Source: Candidatus Competibacteraceae bacterium (GTDB lineage Bacteria > Pseudomonadota > Gammaproteobacteria > Competibacterales > Competibacteraceae). From it: 64,000 nt of DNA. The notes under the pieces were generated by a model that saw only the letters and a list, made by a program, of their open reading frames with translations, had not been told where the DNA came from and made no database searches. Below, piece by piece: positions 9,033 through 16,903 of the stretch. Within the stretch, counting starts at the first letter, position 1; every line of letters begins with the position of its first letter. A program made the translations under genes and the position numbers. The DNA is taken from assembly GCA_016713505.1 (NCBI GenBank), contig JADJPA010000001.1, positions 1,612,001-1,676,000 of the forward strand. The letters are read 5' to 3'.

Positions 9033-11915
9033 ATGACGGCAAGGCAGAGTTTTAATCGTCCGGCAGTGCTTATCCTCACGATTTTCGGGTGTCTCACCCT
9101 AACGCTGTCCAGCCTCGCCGCGCGCGCGGCGCCGTTGGCTTACTTGGAATCTCCCTCACCGCACGCTTTTTTCCGCAGCGGAGTGGGCTTGATCCGCGGT
9201 TGGTCGTGCGAGGCCGGGCGGGTGGAGGTCAGCGTCGATGGCGGGCCGCTCCAGGCTACCGCCTCCGGCACCAACCGACCCGACACGGCGACCGTGTGCG
9301 GTCGCACCGATACCGGGTTTGGGTTGATCTATAACTGGAACCGCATCGGGGAAGGTCTCCACAACCTGCGGGCGCTCGCGAATGGCGTGGAATTCGCCAA
9401 CGTCAATTTCACGGTCGCCACGCTGGGCGGGGAATTCCGAACTGGCTTGCAGGGCAGCTACACGGTGCCGGATTTTCCCGCTGCGGGAAGCTCGGCAAAA
9501 ATCGCTTGGTCGGAACCCCACCAAAATTTCGTTTTCACCAGCCCGATAACGGTCCCGCCGGTGAGCAATCCGCCCTCATCAGCGCGGGCGCTGCTGGAAT
9601 CGCCCTCCCAAGGCTCTTCCGAAAGCGGCATCGGCTTGATCCGAGGTTGGGTCTGCGCGACGAGCCGCGTGGAGGTGAGCATCGACGGCGGACCGCTCCA
9701 GGTGACCGCTCACGGCACCGACCGGCCCGATACGACCGGCGCGTGCGGTCGCGCCGACACCGGTTTCGGCTTGACCCATAACTGGAATAGCACCGGGCAG
9801 GGGGTCCACAACATTCGGGCGTTCGCCGATGGCGTCGAGTTCGCCAACGTCAATTTCGCCGTCACCACGCTGGGCGGTGACTTCCTGACCGGTTTGTTGA
9901 ACACGGTCCGCCTGCTCGGCTTTCCGGGTACGGGCGCGGCGGCCGCTCACGCTGGTGGAGCAACCGAACCGGCCACGACCGTCGAGTGGTCCGAAGCCGA
10001 TCAAAATTTCGTGATCGCCAACTCCACCGCCGCTCCCCCCAAAATCGCCGTTGTCTCCGCCGTCACCGATATCCTGAACAAATTCGCTGTCTTGGGGGTC
10101 GGCTCCAACTTATCCAATACCCTCGGCGTGCATACCAGTAAAAACCCCCAAGGCCAGCCGACCGATGTCGGCGGCGTCACCTGGGCGGACACCAACGCGC
10201 AAACCTGGGCGGACCTGACGCTGGGCGCGGATGGCTTACCCCGCGTTTACCAGGATTCCTCCGGTGTGGAGGCCCGCTTGGATCAGTACACCGCCAACTC
10301 GGTCGTCGTGCAGTTTTTCGACAGCAACGGTCAGACCCGGAGCGAACCGGTCACCACCCCGATCAACAGTAGCCTTTTGCAAAACTTGCAACAACTGGTC
10401 AACCAATTGAAGCAAGCGACGGCAGGTGCGTCCACCGCATCAGCCCAGTTGTCTTCAAGCTTGACAGAGGCTACCGCCAACGCCGCTGAAACCGACGCCT
10501 CCCTTATCGATTCCGTGCGCTTCTCCTTGAACGCGCTGCTGGTCAGGCTGTTCGGCTCGGGCGGCATCGCGGCGGGAGAGCTGTTATGCACGATTCGCAC
10601 GGCGGCGGCCACCGTCGGGGCAGGCGACGTGGTGGCCGCAACCGGTTGCCAATCCCCTCTGGTCACTGATTTTTTGGCGCTCGCCAACAACCCTAGCACC
10701 CAGGCAACGCCCGCCGATGCCGCGCTCGACTTTAAATTCCAACAGTCCTTGCAGCTCGTTCAGGACGTGATTCAAGCACCCTGTACAAGGTCGGGCGACA
10801 GCGCGGGTTGCTTGTTCCCGGCGGCGGCCGTGCTACGCGTCACCGCCGCTCCGGCCCGATCAATTCCGCCTGATTCAGGCTCCACTACGATCCCTGTTCC
10901 TGATGTGGTGGGCCTGAATTCGAGCGCCGCCGCCGCCGAGATCGGCAATGCCGGTTTGACGGCCGGACACATTACCGAACAAAGCAGCGCCACCGTACCC
11001 ATCGGCAACGTCATCAGCCAAAACCCGGCGGCTGGCACTCTCGTCGCGCCCGGCACGAGAGTCGATTTGGTAAGGTCCCTAGGTCCGGCTCCAAGCATTG
11101 TTCCGAACGTGGTCGGGCAGGCTCAAAGCGCCGCCACCGCCGCCCTGACTAACGCCGGCCTGACCGTCGGCAGCGTGACCCAACAAGTCAGCGCCACCGT
11201 ACCCATCGGCACCGTCATCAGCCAGAATCCGGCGGCCGGCGCTGCCGTCGCGCCCGGATCGGCGGTGAGTTTGGTCGTATCGTCGGGACCCGCGCCGGTC
11301 ACGGTTCCCAATGTGGTCGGCCAAACTCAAAGCGCCGCCGCCACCGCTCTGAGCAACGCCGGCCTGACCGTCGGCAACGTCACCCCGCAGACCAGCTCCA
11401 CCGTCCCCGCCGGCACCGTCATCAGCCAGAATCCGGCGGCCGGCGCTGCCGTCGCGCCCGGATCGGCGGTGAGTTTGGTCGTATCGTCGGGACCCGCGCC
11501 GGTCACGGTTCCCAATGTGGTCGGCCAAACTCAAAGCGCCGCCGCCACCGCTCTGAGCAACGCCGGCCTGACCGTCGGCAACGTCACCCCGCAGACCAGC
11601 TCCACCGTCCCCGCCGGCACCGTCATCAGCCAGAATCCAGCGGCCGGCGCTGCCGTCGCGCGCGGCTCAGCGGTGAATTTGGTCGTATCGTCGGGACCAC
11701 CGCCGGTCACGGTCCCCAATGTGGTTGGTTTATCACAACAAAATGCCTCCACCGTGCTCGCCGGGGCCGGTCTAACCGTCGGTTCGATCACCTATCAAGG
11801 CACCACCAGCTCCCGTTTGGATGGCCAAGTCGCCAGACAAAACCCAGCAGCGGGCACCACCGTTGCGGCTGGAACGAGTGTCGATCTTATCGTTTACCAG
11901 CTTGTTATCGGTTGA
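9033..11915 (+). CDS. Secreted protein with two unnamed N-terminal repeats and five PASTA domains
   Basis: I start at ATG 9033 because GGGAG lies 8 bases before it and a signal peptide follows (AVLILTIFGCLTLTLSSLAA, cleavage likely after ARA near residue 32). The 960-residue product has two homologous segments (about residues 37-170 and 190-330) sharing GLIRGW-C, VEVS[IV]DGGPLQ, a second Cys and FANVNF. A middle region of alanine/serine/threonine-rich sequence follows, then five PASTA units from about residue 615 to the end, each with PNVVG and ISQNPAAG-like motifs. PASTA domains normally sit on cell-wall kinases and penicillin-binding proteins and sense peptidoglycan; here there is neither kinase nor membrane anchor. 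Function unknown. Confidence 0.75.
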   Translation: MTARQSFNRPAVLILTIFGCLTLTLSSLAARAAPLAYLESPSPHAFFRSGVGLIRGWSCEAGRVEVSVDGGPLQATASGTNRPDTATVCGRTDTGFGLIYNWNRIGEGLHNLRALANGVEFANVNFTVATLGGEFRTGLQGSYTVPDFPAAGSSAKIAWSEPHQNFVFTSPITVPPVSNPPSSARALLESPSQGSSESGIGLIRGWVCATSRVEVSIDGGPLQVTAHGTDRPDTTGACGRADTGFGLTHNWNSTGQGVHNIRAFADGVEFANVNFAVTTLGGDFLTGLLNTVRLLGFPGTGAAAAHAGGATEPATTVEWSEADQNFVIANSTAAPPKIAVVSAVTDILNKFAVLGVGSNLSNTLGVHTSKNPQGQPTDVGGVTWADTNAQTWADLTLGADGLPRVYQDSSGVEARLDQYTANSVVVQFFDSNGQTRSEPVTTPINSSLLQNLQQLVNQLKQATAGASTASAQLSSSLTEATANAAETDASLIDSVRFSLNALLVRLFGSGGIAAGELLCTIRTAAATVGAGDVVAATGCQSPLVTDFLALANNPSTQATPADAALDFKFQQSLQLVQDVIQAPCTRSGDSAGCLFPAAAVLRVTAAPARSIPPDSGSTTIPVPDVVGLNSSAAAAEIGNAGLTAGHITEQSSATVPIGNVISQNPAAGTLVAPGTRVDLVRSLGPAPSIVPNVVGQAQSAATAALTNAGLTVGSVTQQVSATVPIGTVISQNPAAGAAVAPGSAVSLVVSSGPAPVTVPNVVGQTQSAAATALSNAGLTVGNVTPQTSSTVPAGTVISQNPAAGAAVAPGSAVSLVVSSGPAPVTVPNVVGQTQSAAATALSNAGLTVGNVTPQTSSTVPAGTVISQNPAAGAAVARGSAVNLVVSSGPPPVTVPNVVGLSQQNASTVLAGAGLTVGSITYQGTTSSRLDGQVARQNPAAGTTVAAGTSVDLIVYQLVIG
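11285..11692 (+). repeat. Two tandem 204-bp copies encoding PASTA units
   Basis: Two adjacent 204-base units (68 codons) are almost identical at DNA level, differing only near the end of the second copy (for example CGCGCGGC in place of CGCCCGGA). This is far closer than the other PASTA units of the same gene and implies a recent in-frame duplication. Confidence 0.85.
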
Positions 11916-11949
11916 GCATGGAGCGCGGGTTAGCCCGATTTATGTAGCG

Positions 11950-14900
11950 TCACCGCTCCGATGGTGCGGACGGAACCCGATCGGCGGTGGCGCTACTTCC
12001 TCTCGCTTCACCCGTGCTTTCTCCGGCCTCTTGGTCGGCACACCCGAACAACGGCTCAAAAACCGCCGTCGCTAGTTCGACAAACTCCTCATCCAGCGGG
12101 TCGGTATTCCGGAACGCCAACTGATAATAGGTATCGTCCCGTTCCGGCCGGACTTTCGCATACTCATCACCTTCCCATACCCGGCGCGCGGCCCATAACG
12201 CCTTATCCGCCGCCCGCTCTTTGCGAAAGCGCTCCAAATAGGCCAAGGCGCTTTTCGGAAAAAAATGCACCAAGCGCCGCGAACCCCGCCAATAAAGCTC
12301 CAATAGCGACTGGAGTTGAATTTTCGGGTCCGTCAACGGCGGCAACACCAAATCCTTATCCTCCGCCACCCAATGGCTTTGCAGCGGCATCCCAGCCGGC
12401 GCAGCGGCATTCAACGCCAGATGATGCAGCCACAAATTCAAATAATCGCCGGCTTTCATATTGGCCAGGCGATAGCCCACCCACCCTCCCGGCGTCAGTC
12501 CGGTCAGGCGATCGACCAGCCGAAATTCGCCGAGCGTCAAATCGACATTCAGCCACTCCGCTCCCCGGCGCGGCAAGGCCCGACCCAACCGACCGGCAAA
12601 CCGGACCACCCGCTCCTGGGCGTCGGCGAACACGCAGTCGCCGACCCGCCCGTGCGGCAAGGCCCCGCTCGCTCGCACGACTTTGGCAATCTCCGCCGCC
12701 GGCCGACCTTCCTGATGCAGCGCCAGCATTTGGCCGACCAGTTGATAGCTTTCCAAGCCATCGAGCACGAACGGCTCGCGAATCGCCAAGGCGTCCTCGC
12801 CTTTTTCCGGCTGGATGCCCAAGCGCTCCCGCAACAACCACCGCGCGGGATTCTTGAAAAAGCGCGCCAGATGGGCCAGCGTCACCGTCCGCAAGACCGG
12901 TTCTGGTTCCGGCAACTCGACCGTCAACAGCGGCGTCGCCTGGCGTTCTCCCCGACCGGCCTGACGGCTGGCTTCGATCCACTCCCGCGCATAGCTGAAC
13001 AAACGCTCATCGCCGGTGAAATAACGCCGGCTGAACGCTTGCAGCGGGTGGCGGGTGAGCAACAGCTCGCTGGCTCGTCCGCCCTCCGCTCGATAAAACC
13101 CCCGGTCCACCCCATCCAATAGCTCGCTGACCAACACCGAGGGCGGCAAGACCGAGTTATCCCGGATATTTTGACCGACATAGCTCAGGTACAAACAACG
13201 GCGGGCCGACAGTAAGGTTTCTAGAAACAAATAACGGTCGTCCTGCCGGCGCGAGCGGTCGCCGCGCCGGAAGCGAGTCGCCATCAGATCGAAACCGACC
13301 GAGCGCCGGGGCCGCGGATAAGCGTCATCGTTCATCCCGATCAGACAGACCACCGCAAACGGGATGCTGCGCATTGGCACCATCGCGCAACAGGTCACAC
13401 CCCCGCTCAGAAATCGGCTCGATTGCCCCTCAATGCCGTTCAACTGAAGCCGCAACGCCGATTTCACCACCGCCAGGTTGACCGGTTCGGCGAAACCGGC
13501 CAGTTCGGCATTGGCCCGCAGGCTCTCCAGCGTGTCACGGAGCAGTTGCAGTTCGTTTTCCTCACGTTCGCGCGGCTCGAAAAAATCCGCCAGCACGGCA
13601 ACGAGCGTGGCGGCCCACTCCGCCCAGGACCGCGTCTCGCGCAAGCGGTCGTCCAAGCCGAACAAGGCCTCGGTGAAGCTTTGCAAGCAGCCCAACGCTT
13701 GCGCGTCGCTGCCTTCCACCTCGTCGTAGGGCAAAATATCGCCATATAAATCCCGCCCGCCGCCCGGCAGCGCATAGCCCAGCATCAATCGATCCAGACC
13801 TGCCCGCCAAGTGTGCTCGGCGGTACCGGGCAAGCCCCAGGTTTTTTTAGTATCGGCGGCGATGCCCCAGCGGATGCCGGCTCCTTGCACCCAGCGCCGG
13901 ATGCGCTCCAGGTCGTCCTCCGAGATATCGAAGCGCCGCCGTAGCGCCGGCGGCTCCAGCAGGCTCAATACTTGAGCGGCATCGAACCGGCCGCCGCCCA
14001 AATCCAGTAACTCGAAAAATACGTCGACCAATGGATTCTCGGCCCGCGCGCCCTGATCGGCGACGCCGCAGGGAATCCGGCGCTCGCGCGGCGCGCTGTC
14101 GAACACCGCTTCGAACAACGGCCCGTAAACGGCGATGTCCGGCGCCATCACGATGACATCGGAAGGCCGCAAATCCGGCCAGCGCTCGAACAGCGCCAGC
14201 AACTGATCGTGCAGCACCTCGACCTCACGCATGGGGCTGTGGCAACTGTGAACCTGGAGCGAACGGTCCTCCGACCGCAACGCCAGCGGCGGGCAGTCGT
14301 CCCCGCCCCGTTCGCGCAGATGCAGGATATCCCCCTGCAAGCACTGCAACAGGTCGTTGCCGGCGGGTTCGACAAACCCTTCCCAGGCCGCCTGCGGGCA
14401 AACCAGCAGCAAATCGAGAAAATCCCGGCCCTGCTTGCCCAGCGAGGCCAACAACGGATTGCCGACCGTCAGATAGGCCTCATCCGGGTCGATCTCCTCA
14501 CCCAGCCGCGCCAGATCGCGTTCGGCTTGGATATCGCCCCAATATTCTTGACAGGGATTGAGCAGGAACCAGTGAATCTCCACATAGCGCGCCAGCGCTT
14601 CCAGGAGATCGAGATAGGCGGGCGGCAGCGCCGCGACGCCGATGATGGCGACCCGCCGCGGCAAGCGACGACGGTCGAAATCGCCGCGGTCCAGCGCCGC
14701 GCGGACCTGTTGTTGCACCCGCACCCGATGCGCGTCGCCGCTCCGCGCCAGCCGTCGCCACAGTTCGGCTTGCCAGTGCTCGCCTTCGCCGGCTTCCCAT
14801 TTCCTGATCCAATCGGGTCGGTAGACCAGATATTGATCGAAGCTATCGGCGATCTGCCGGGCGAGCTCGTAACGGCGGAAAGCGTCGGAGCGGTCGCCGA

Positions 14901-15240
14901 GCCAAGCCCGCAGCGGCTCGAAACACGCGGTCGGCTCTAAATCCCGCAACAGCGCCATCGTCCGCCAGACCAGCACCGGCTTATCGAAGGTCGAGGTAGC
15001 CGGTAAATGCTGTAAAACCACCCGGCTCATATCCCATAAAAACGTGGCCGGAAACCGCCAACCCACATTGGCGCAAACGCCCAACCCGTCGGCCAAGCGC
15101 AGCGCCAACCAGCGGGCCATGCCGTTGCTTTGCACCACCACGATCTCGCGCGCCAGCGGCGAGGGCAAAGGCTCGCGTAGCAAATCCGTCAGGCGGTCGG
15201 CCAGAACTTCCAGCTGGTTGCTGTGATGGGTATGAAACAT
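11950..15240 (-). CDS. recC: Exodeoxyribonuclease V subunit gamma (RecC)
   Basis: A protein of 1096 residues starting MFHTHHSNQLEVLADRL, the normal RecC opening; the frame extends to a TTG at 15282 that overlaps the upstream stop, but homology favours ATG 15240. Recognisable parts are VVQSNGMARWLALRLADGLG, FLLNPCQEYWGDI, DVIVMAPDI, CCAMVPMRSIPFAVVCLIGMNDDAYPR and the late LVHFFPKSALAYLE segment. RecC scans DNA for Chi within RecBCD. The gene's downstream neighbour is the convergent PASTA gene; recB and recD are not in the window, so the usual cluster is split here or lies elsewhere. Confidence 0.95.
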   Translation of the reverse strand: MFHTHHSNQLEVLADRLTDLLREPLPSPLAREIVVVQSNGMARWLALRLADGLGVCANVGWRFPATFLWDMSRVVLQHLPATSTFDKPVLVWRTMALLRDLEPTACFEPLRAWLGDRSDAFRRYELARQIADSFDQYLVYRPDWIRKWEAGEGEHWQAELWRRLARSGDAHRVRVQQQVRAALDRGDFDRRRLPRRVAIIGVAALPPAYLDLLEALARYVEIHWFLLNPCQEYWGDIQAERDLARLGEEIDPDEAYLTVGNPLLASLGKQGRDFLDLLLVCPQAAWEGFVEPAGNDLLQCLQGDILHLRERGGDDCPPLALRSEDRSLQVHSCHSPMREVEVLHDQLLALFERWPDLRPSDVIVMAPDIAVYGPLFEAVFDSAPRERRIPCGVADQGARAENPLVDVFFELLDLGGGRFDAAQVLSLLEPPALRRRFDISEDDLERIRRWVQGAGIRWGIAADTKKTWGLPGTAEHTWRAGLDRLMLGYALPGGGRDLYGDILPYDEVEGSDAQALGCLQSFTEALFGLDDRLRETRSWAEWAATLVAVLADFFEPREREENELQLLRDTLESLRANAELAGFAEPVNLAVVKSALRLQLNGIEGQSSRFLSGGVTCCAMVPMRSIPFAVVCLIGMNDDAYPRPRRSVGFDLMATRFRRGDRSRRQDDRYLFLETLLSARRCLYLSYVGQNIRDNSVLPPSVLVSELLDGVDRGFYRAEGGRASELLLTRHPLQAFSRRYFTGDERLFSYAREWIEASRQAGRGERQATPLLTVELPEPEPVLRTVTLAHLARFFKNPARWLLRERLGIQPEKGEDALAIREPFVLDGLESYQLVGQMLALHQEGRPAAEIAKVVRASGALPHGRVGDCVFADAQERVVRFAGRLGRALPRRGAEWLNVDLTLGEFRLVDRLTGLTPGGWVGYRLANMKAGDYLNLWLHHLALNAAAPAGMPLQSHWVAEDKDLVLPPLTDPKIQLQSLLELYWRGSRRLVHFFPKSALAYLERFRKERAADKALWAARRVWEGDEYAKVRPERDDTYYQLAFRNTDPLDEEFVELATAVFEPLFGCADQEAGESTGEARGSSATADRVPSAPSER

Positions 15241-15278
15241 GGCGCCTTCGCGTGAAAAACCACTGGCCGCCCGACGCT

Positions 15279-16082
15279 TCAACGTAGCGGCGGCTGGTTC
15301 TCGATGGGTTCCGAGGGCGGCTTGCTAGCGTGCGCCGCCAGCCGGCGCAAGGCGGCGCTCAGCCGGTCGTCCGCCAGATCGCGGGCGGCCACTTCCAACA
15401 GCTTGGCATTGCGCTTGGTCAGCTTCAGCCGGGGTCTCGGGGGCGGCGGTAAAACGGCGGGTACAACCCGGATCTGCGGCTTGGGCAGCGCGATCCCGAG
15501 ATGTTGGCCCAACGCTTCCCGCATGTTGTGTAGCGCGTAGCGCAACCGGGTCGCCCAACTGGCTGAGTCGGTATGCACGACCCAACTTTCCGCATCCAAA
15601 CGCACCAATACCGCATGATCGTGCAGATGCGGCGGCAGGTAAGCAAGAAACATCCGATCCAAACGAACCCGTTGCTGGGCCTTGGCGATCAATTCTCCCA
15701 ACGCGCCGCGCTGGCGGGCCAAGCTTTCGCCGACGGTGGCGATGGGCGCGAACGCAGAACGCTCGCGGGCCGCGGGTAGGGATTCACGGCCGTCACGAGC
15801 AAGCTCGGGCGCGGCGCGGCTGACGCCCGGTTCCCGCTGCTCGGTGCAATCGGCTCCCGCATCGGACCGAACCACATCCAAGGGCAGCCGTGGCGGCGTC
15901 CGATCAGGCCGTCGGCTGTAGGCGGCGGGAACCTCGGTGACAGCGGCCGGTTTGCCGGGTAGCGCCGTCGGTTCGGATTCGGCGGGCGGGACGGCGGCGG
16001 GCGGGCCGTAGCCCCGCAACATCTTCAACAGCCGGGCGGTATGCTGCCGGGCGACGGCGCGAGCGTCGTGGGAGTCAGCCAT
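15279..16082 (-). CDS. DUF721 (DciA-like) domain protein with a long N-terminal extension
   Basis: A 267-residue protein. Residues about 120-215 carry the DUF721 core: QQRVRLDRMFLAYLPPHLHD, a VLVRLDAESWVVHTDSASWA strand set and WATRLRYALHNMREALGQHL. Members of this family include DciA, a loader of the replicative helicase DnaB. The first 110 residues are proline/alanine-rich and low in complexity, and the last 50 are basic. It overlaps mobA by 8 bases and precedes recC by 38 bases, suggesting one minus-strand operon mobA-DUF721-recC. Whether it loads DnaB is uncertain because the core is divergent. Confidence 0.65.
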   Translation of the reverse strand: MADSHDARAVARQHTARLLKMLRGYGPPAAVPPAESEPTALPGKPAAVTEVPAAYSRRPDRTPPRLPLDVVRSDAGADCTEQREPGVSRAAPELARDGRESLPAARERSAFAPIATVGESLARQRGALGELIAKAQQRVRLDRMFLAYLPPHLHDHAVLVRLDAESWVVHTDSASWATRLRYALHNMREALGQHLGIALPKPQIRVVPAVLPPPPRPRLKLTKRNAKLLEVAARDLADDRLSAALRRLAAHASKPPSEPIENQPPLR

Positions 16083-16716
16083 CTTTTACCCCCTGTCCAG
16101 CGGGTTGATCCGCCGGTAACCCAGTCGATGCCAGCCGAGCTAAATCCGCTGGCGTGTTGATATTCTGAAAAAACGGTAGGGATGCCTCGAAAAATTCCAC
16201 CGCCACCGACCGGTGCCGTCGCAACCAGCGGCCGGCGTTACGCTCGCCCGACGCCAGATAAGCGCTGAGATCGTCCCGCAATCCGACTGGCAGCAACGCA
16301 AACACTGGCTGCCGAAAACCCTCGTAACAGGCCACCGCGGCTGAAGCGCGCTCGCGGTCCAGCGCCTCCTGCATCCGGCGGGCGTAATCCGGCGGCAAAA
16401 AAGGCGAATCACAGGGCGCGGTCAGCAAATAAGGCGTTTCGACCACCCGCAGCGCCGCCAAGATGCCCGCCAGCGGACCCTGATACCGCTCGCGTGGCTC
16501 GTCCTCGATCACCCGGCACCCCAACTGCCGGTAGTTTTCGACATTACGGTTGGCGCTGATCAGCACTTCAGCCACTTGCGGTCGCAGGCCGCGTACGACG
16601 TGCGCGACGAGCGGCTCGCCGGCCAGCGCCAGCAACCCCTTATCGCGGCCTCCCATCCGTTCGGCGCGCCCGCCGGCCAGAACCAGGCCGGTCAGTTTTC
16701 CCGCCGCTGAGGTCAC
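16075..16716 (-). CDS. mobA: Molybdenum cofactor guanylyltransferase
   Basis: A 213-residue nucleotidyltransferase that links GMP to molybdopterin, needed for DMSO-reductase-type enzymes including nitrate reductase. The GTP-binding signature LAGGRAERMGGRDKGLL lies at residues 13-29; LISANRN, EDEPRERYQGPLAGILAAL and LTAPCDSPFLPP follow in family order. Its 3' end overlaps the DUF721 gene. No mobB or other molybdenum gene is adjacent. Confidence 0.93.
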   Translation of the reverse strand: MTSAAGKLTGLVLAGGRAERMGGRDKGLLALAGEPLVAHVVRGLRPQVAEVLISANRNVENYRQLGCRVIEDEPRERYQGPLAGILAALRVVETPYLLTAPCDSPFLPPDYARRMQEALDRERASAAVACYEGFRQPVFALLPVGLRDDLSAYLASGERNAGRWLRRHRSVAVEFFEASLPFFQNINTPADLARLASTGLPADQPAGQGVKDG

Positions 16717-16903
16717 AGCGTTCCTTTAGCGCCCCGGGCGTCAAACGAACCCATCCACAAGACTCCTGAAGTTGAGGTTAACACGGCGACCGAAACGGCA
16801 GGATCACCTCACGCCGGCTACCGCTGTGAGGGTTTTATTCCGCAAAAGTTTCTCACTCGGCTCAAATGCCTGACAACGATTCCGTCCTACCGAGATCCGT
16901 CTT

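Noticed and set aside
15240..15282. TTG-initiated longer start for recC
   Set aside because: It adds 14 residues absent from RecC homologues, and MFHTHHSNQ at 15240 matches the family opening.
16807..16832. CCTCAC...GTGAGG hairpin between the Pat gene and mobA
   Set aside because: Only a 6-bp stem with a long loop and no T-run in the direction of Pat transcription; too weak to call a terminator.
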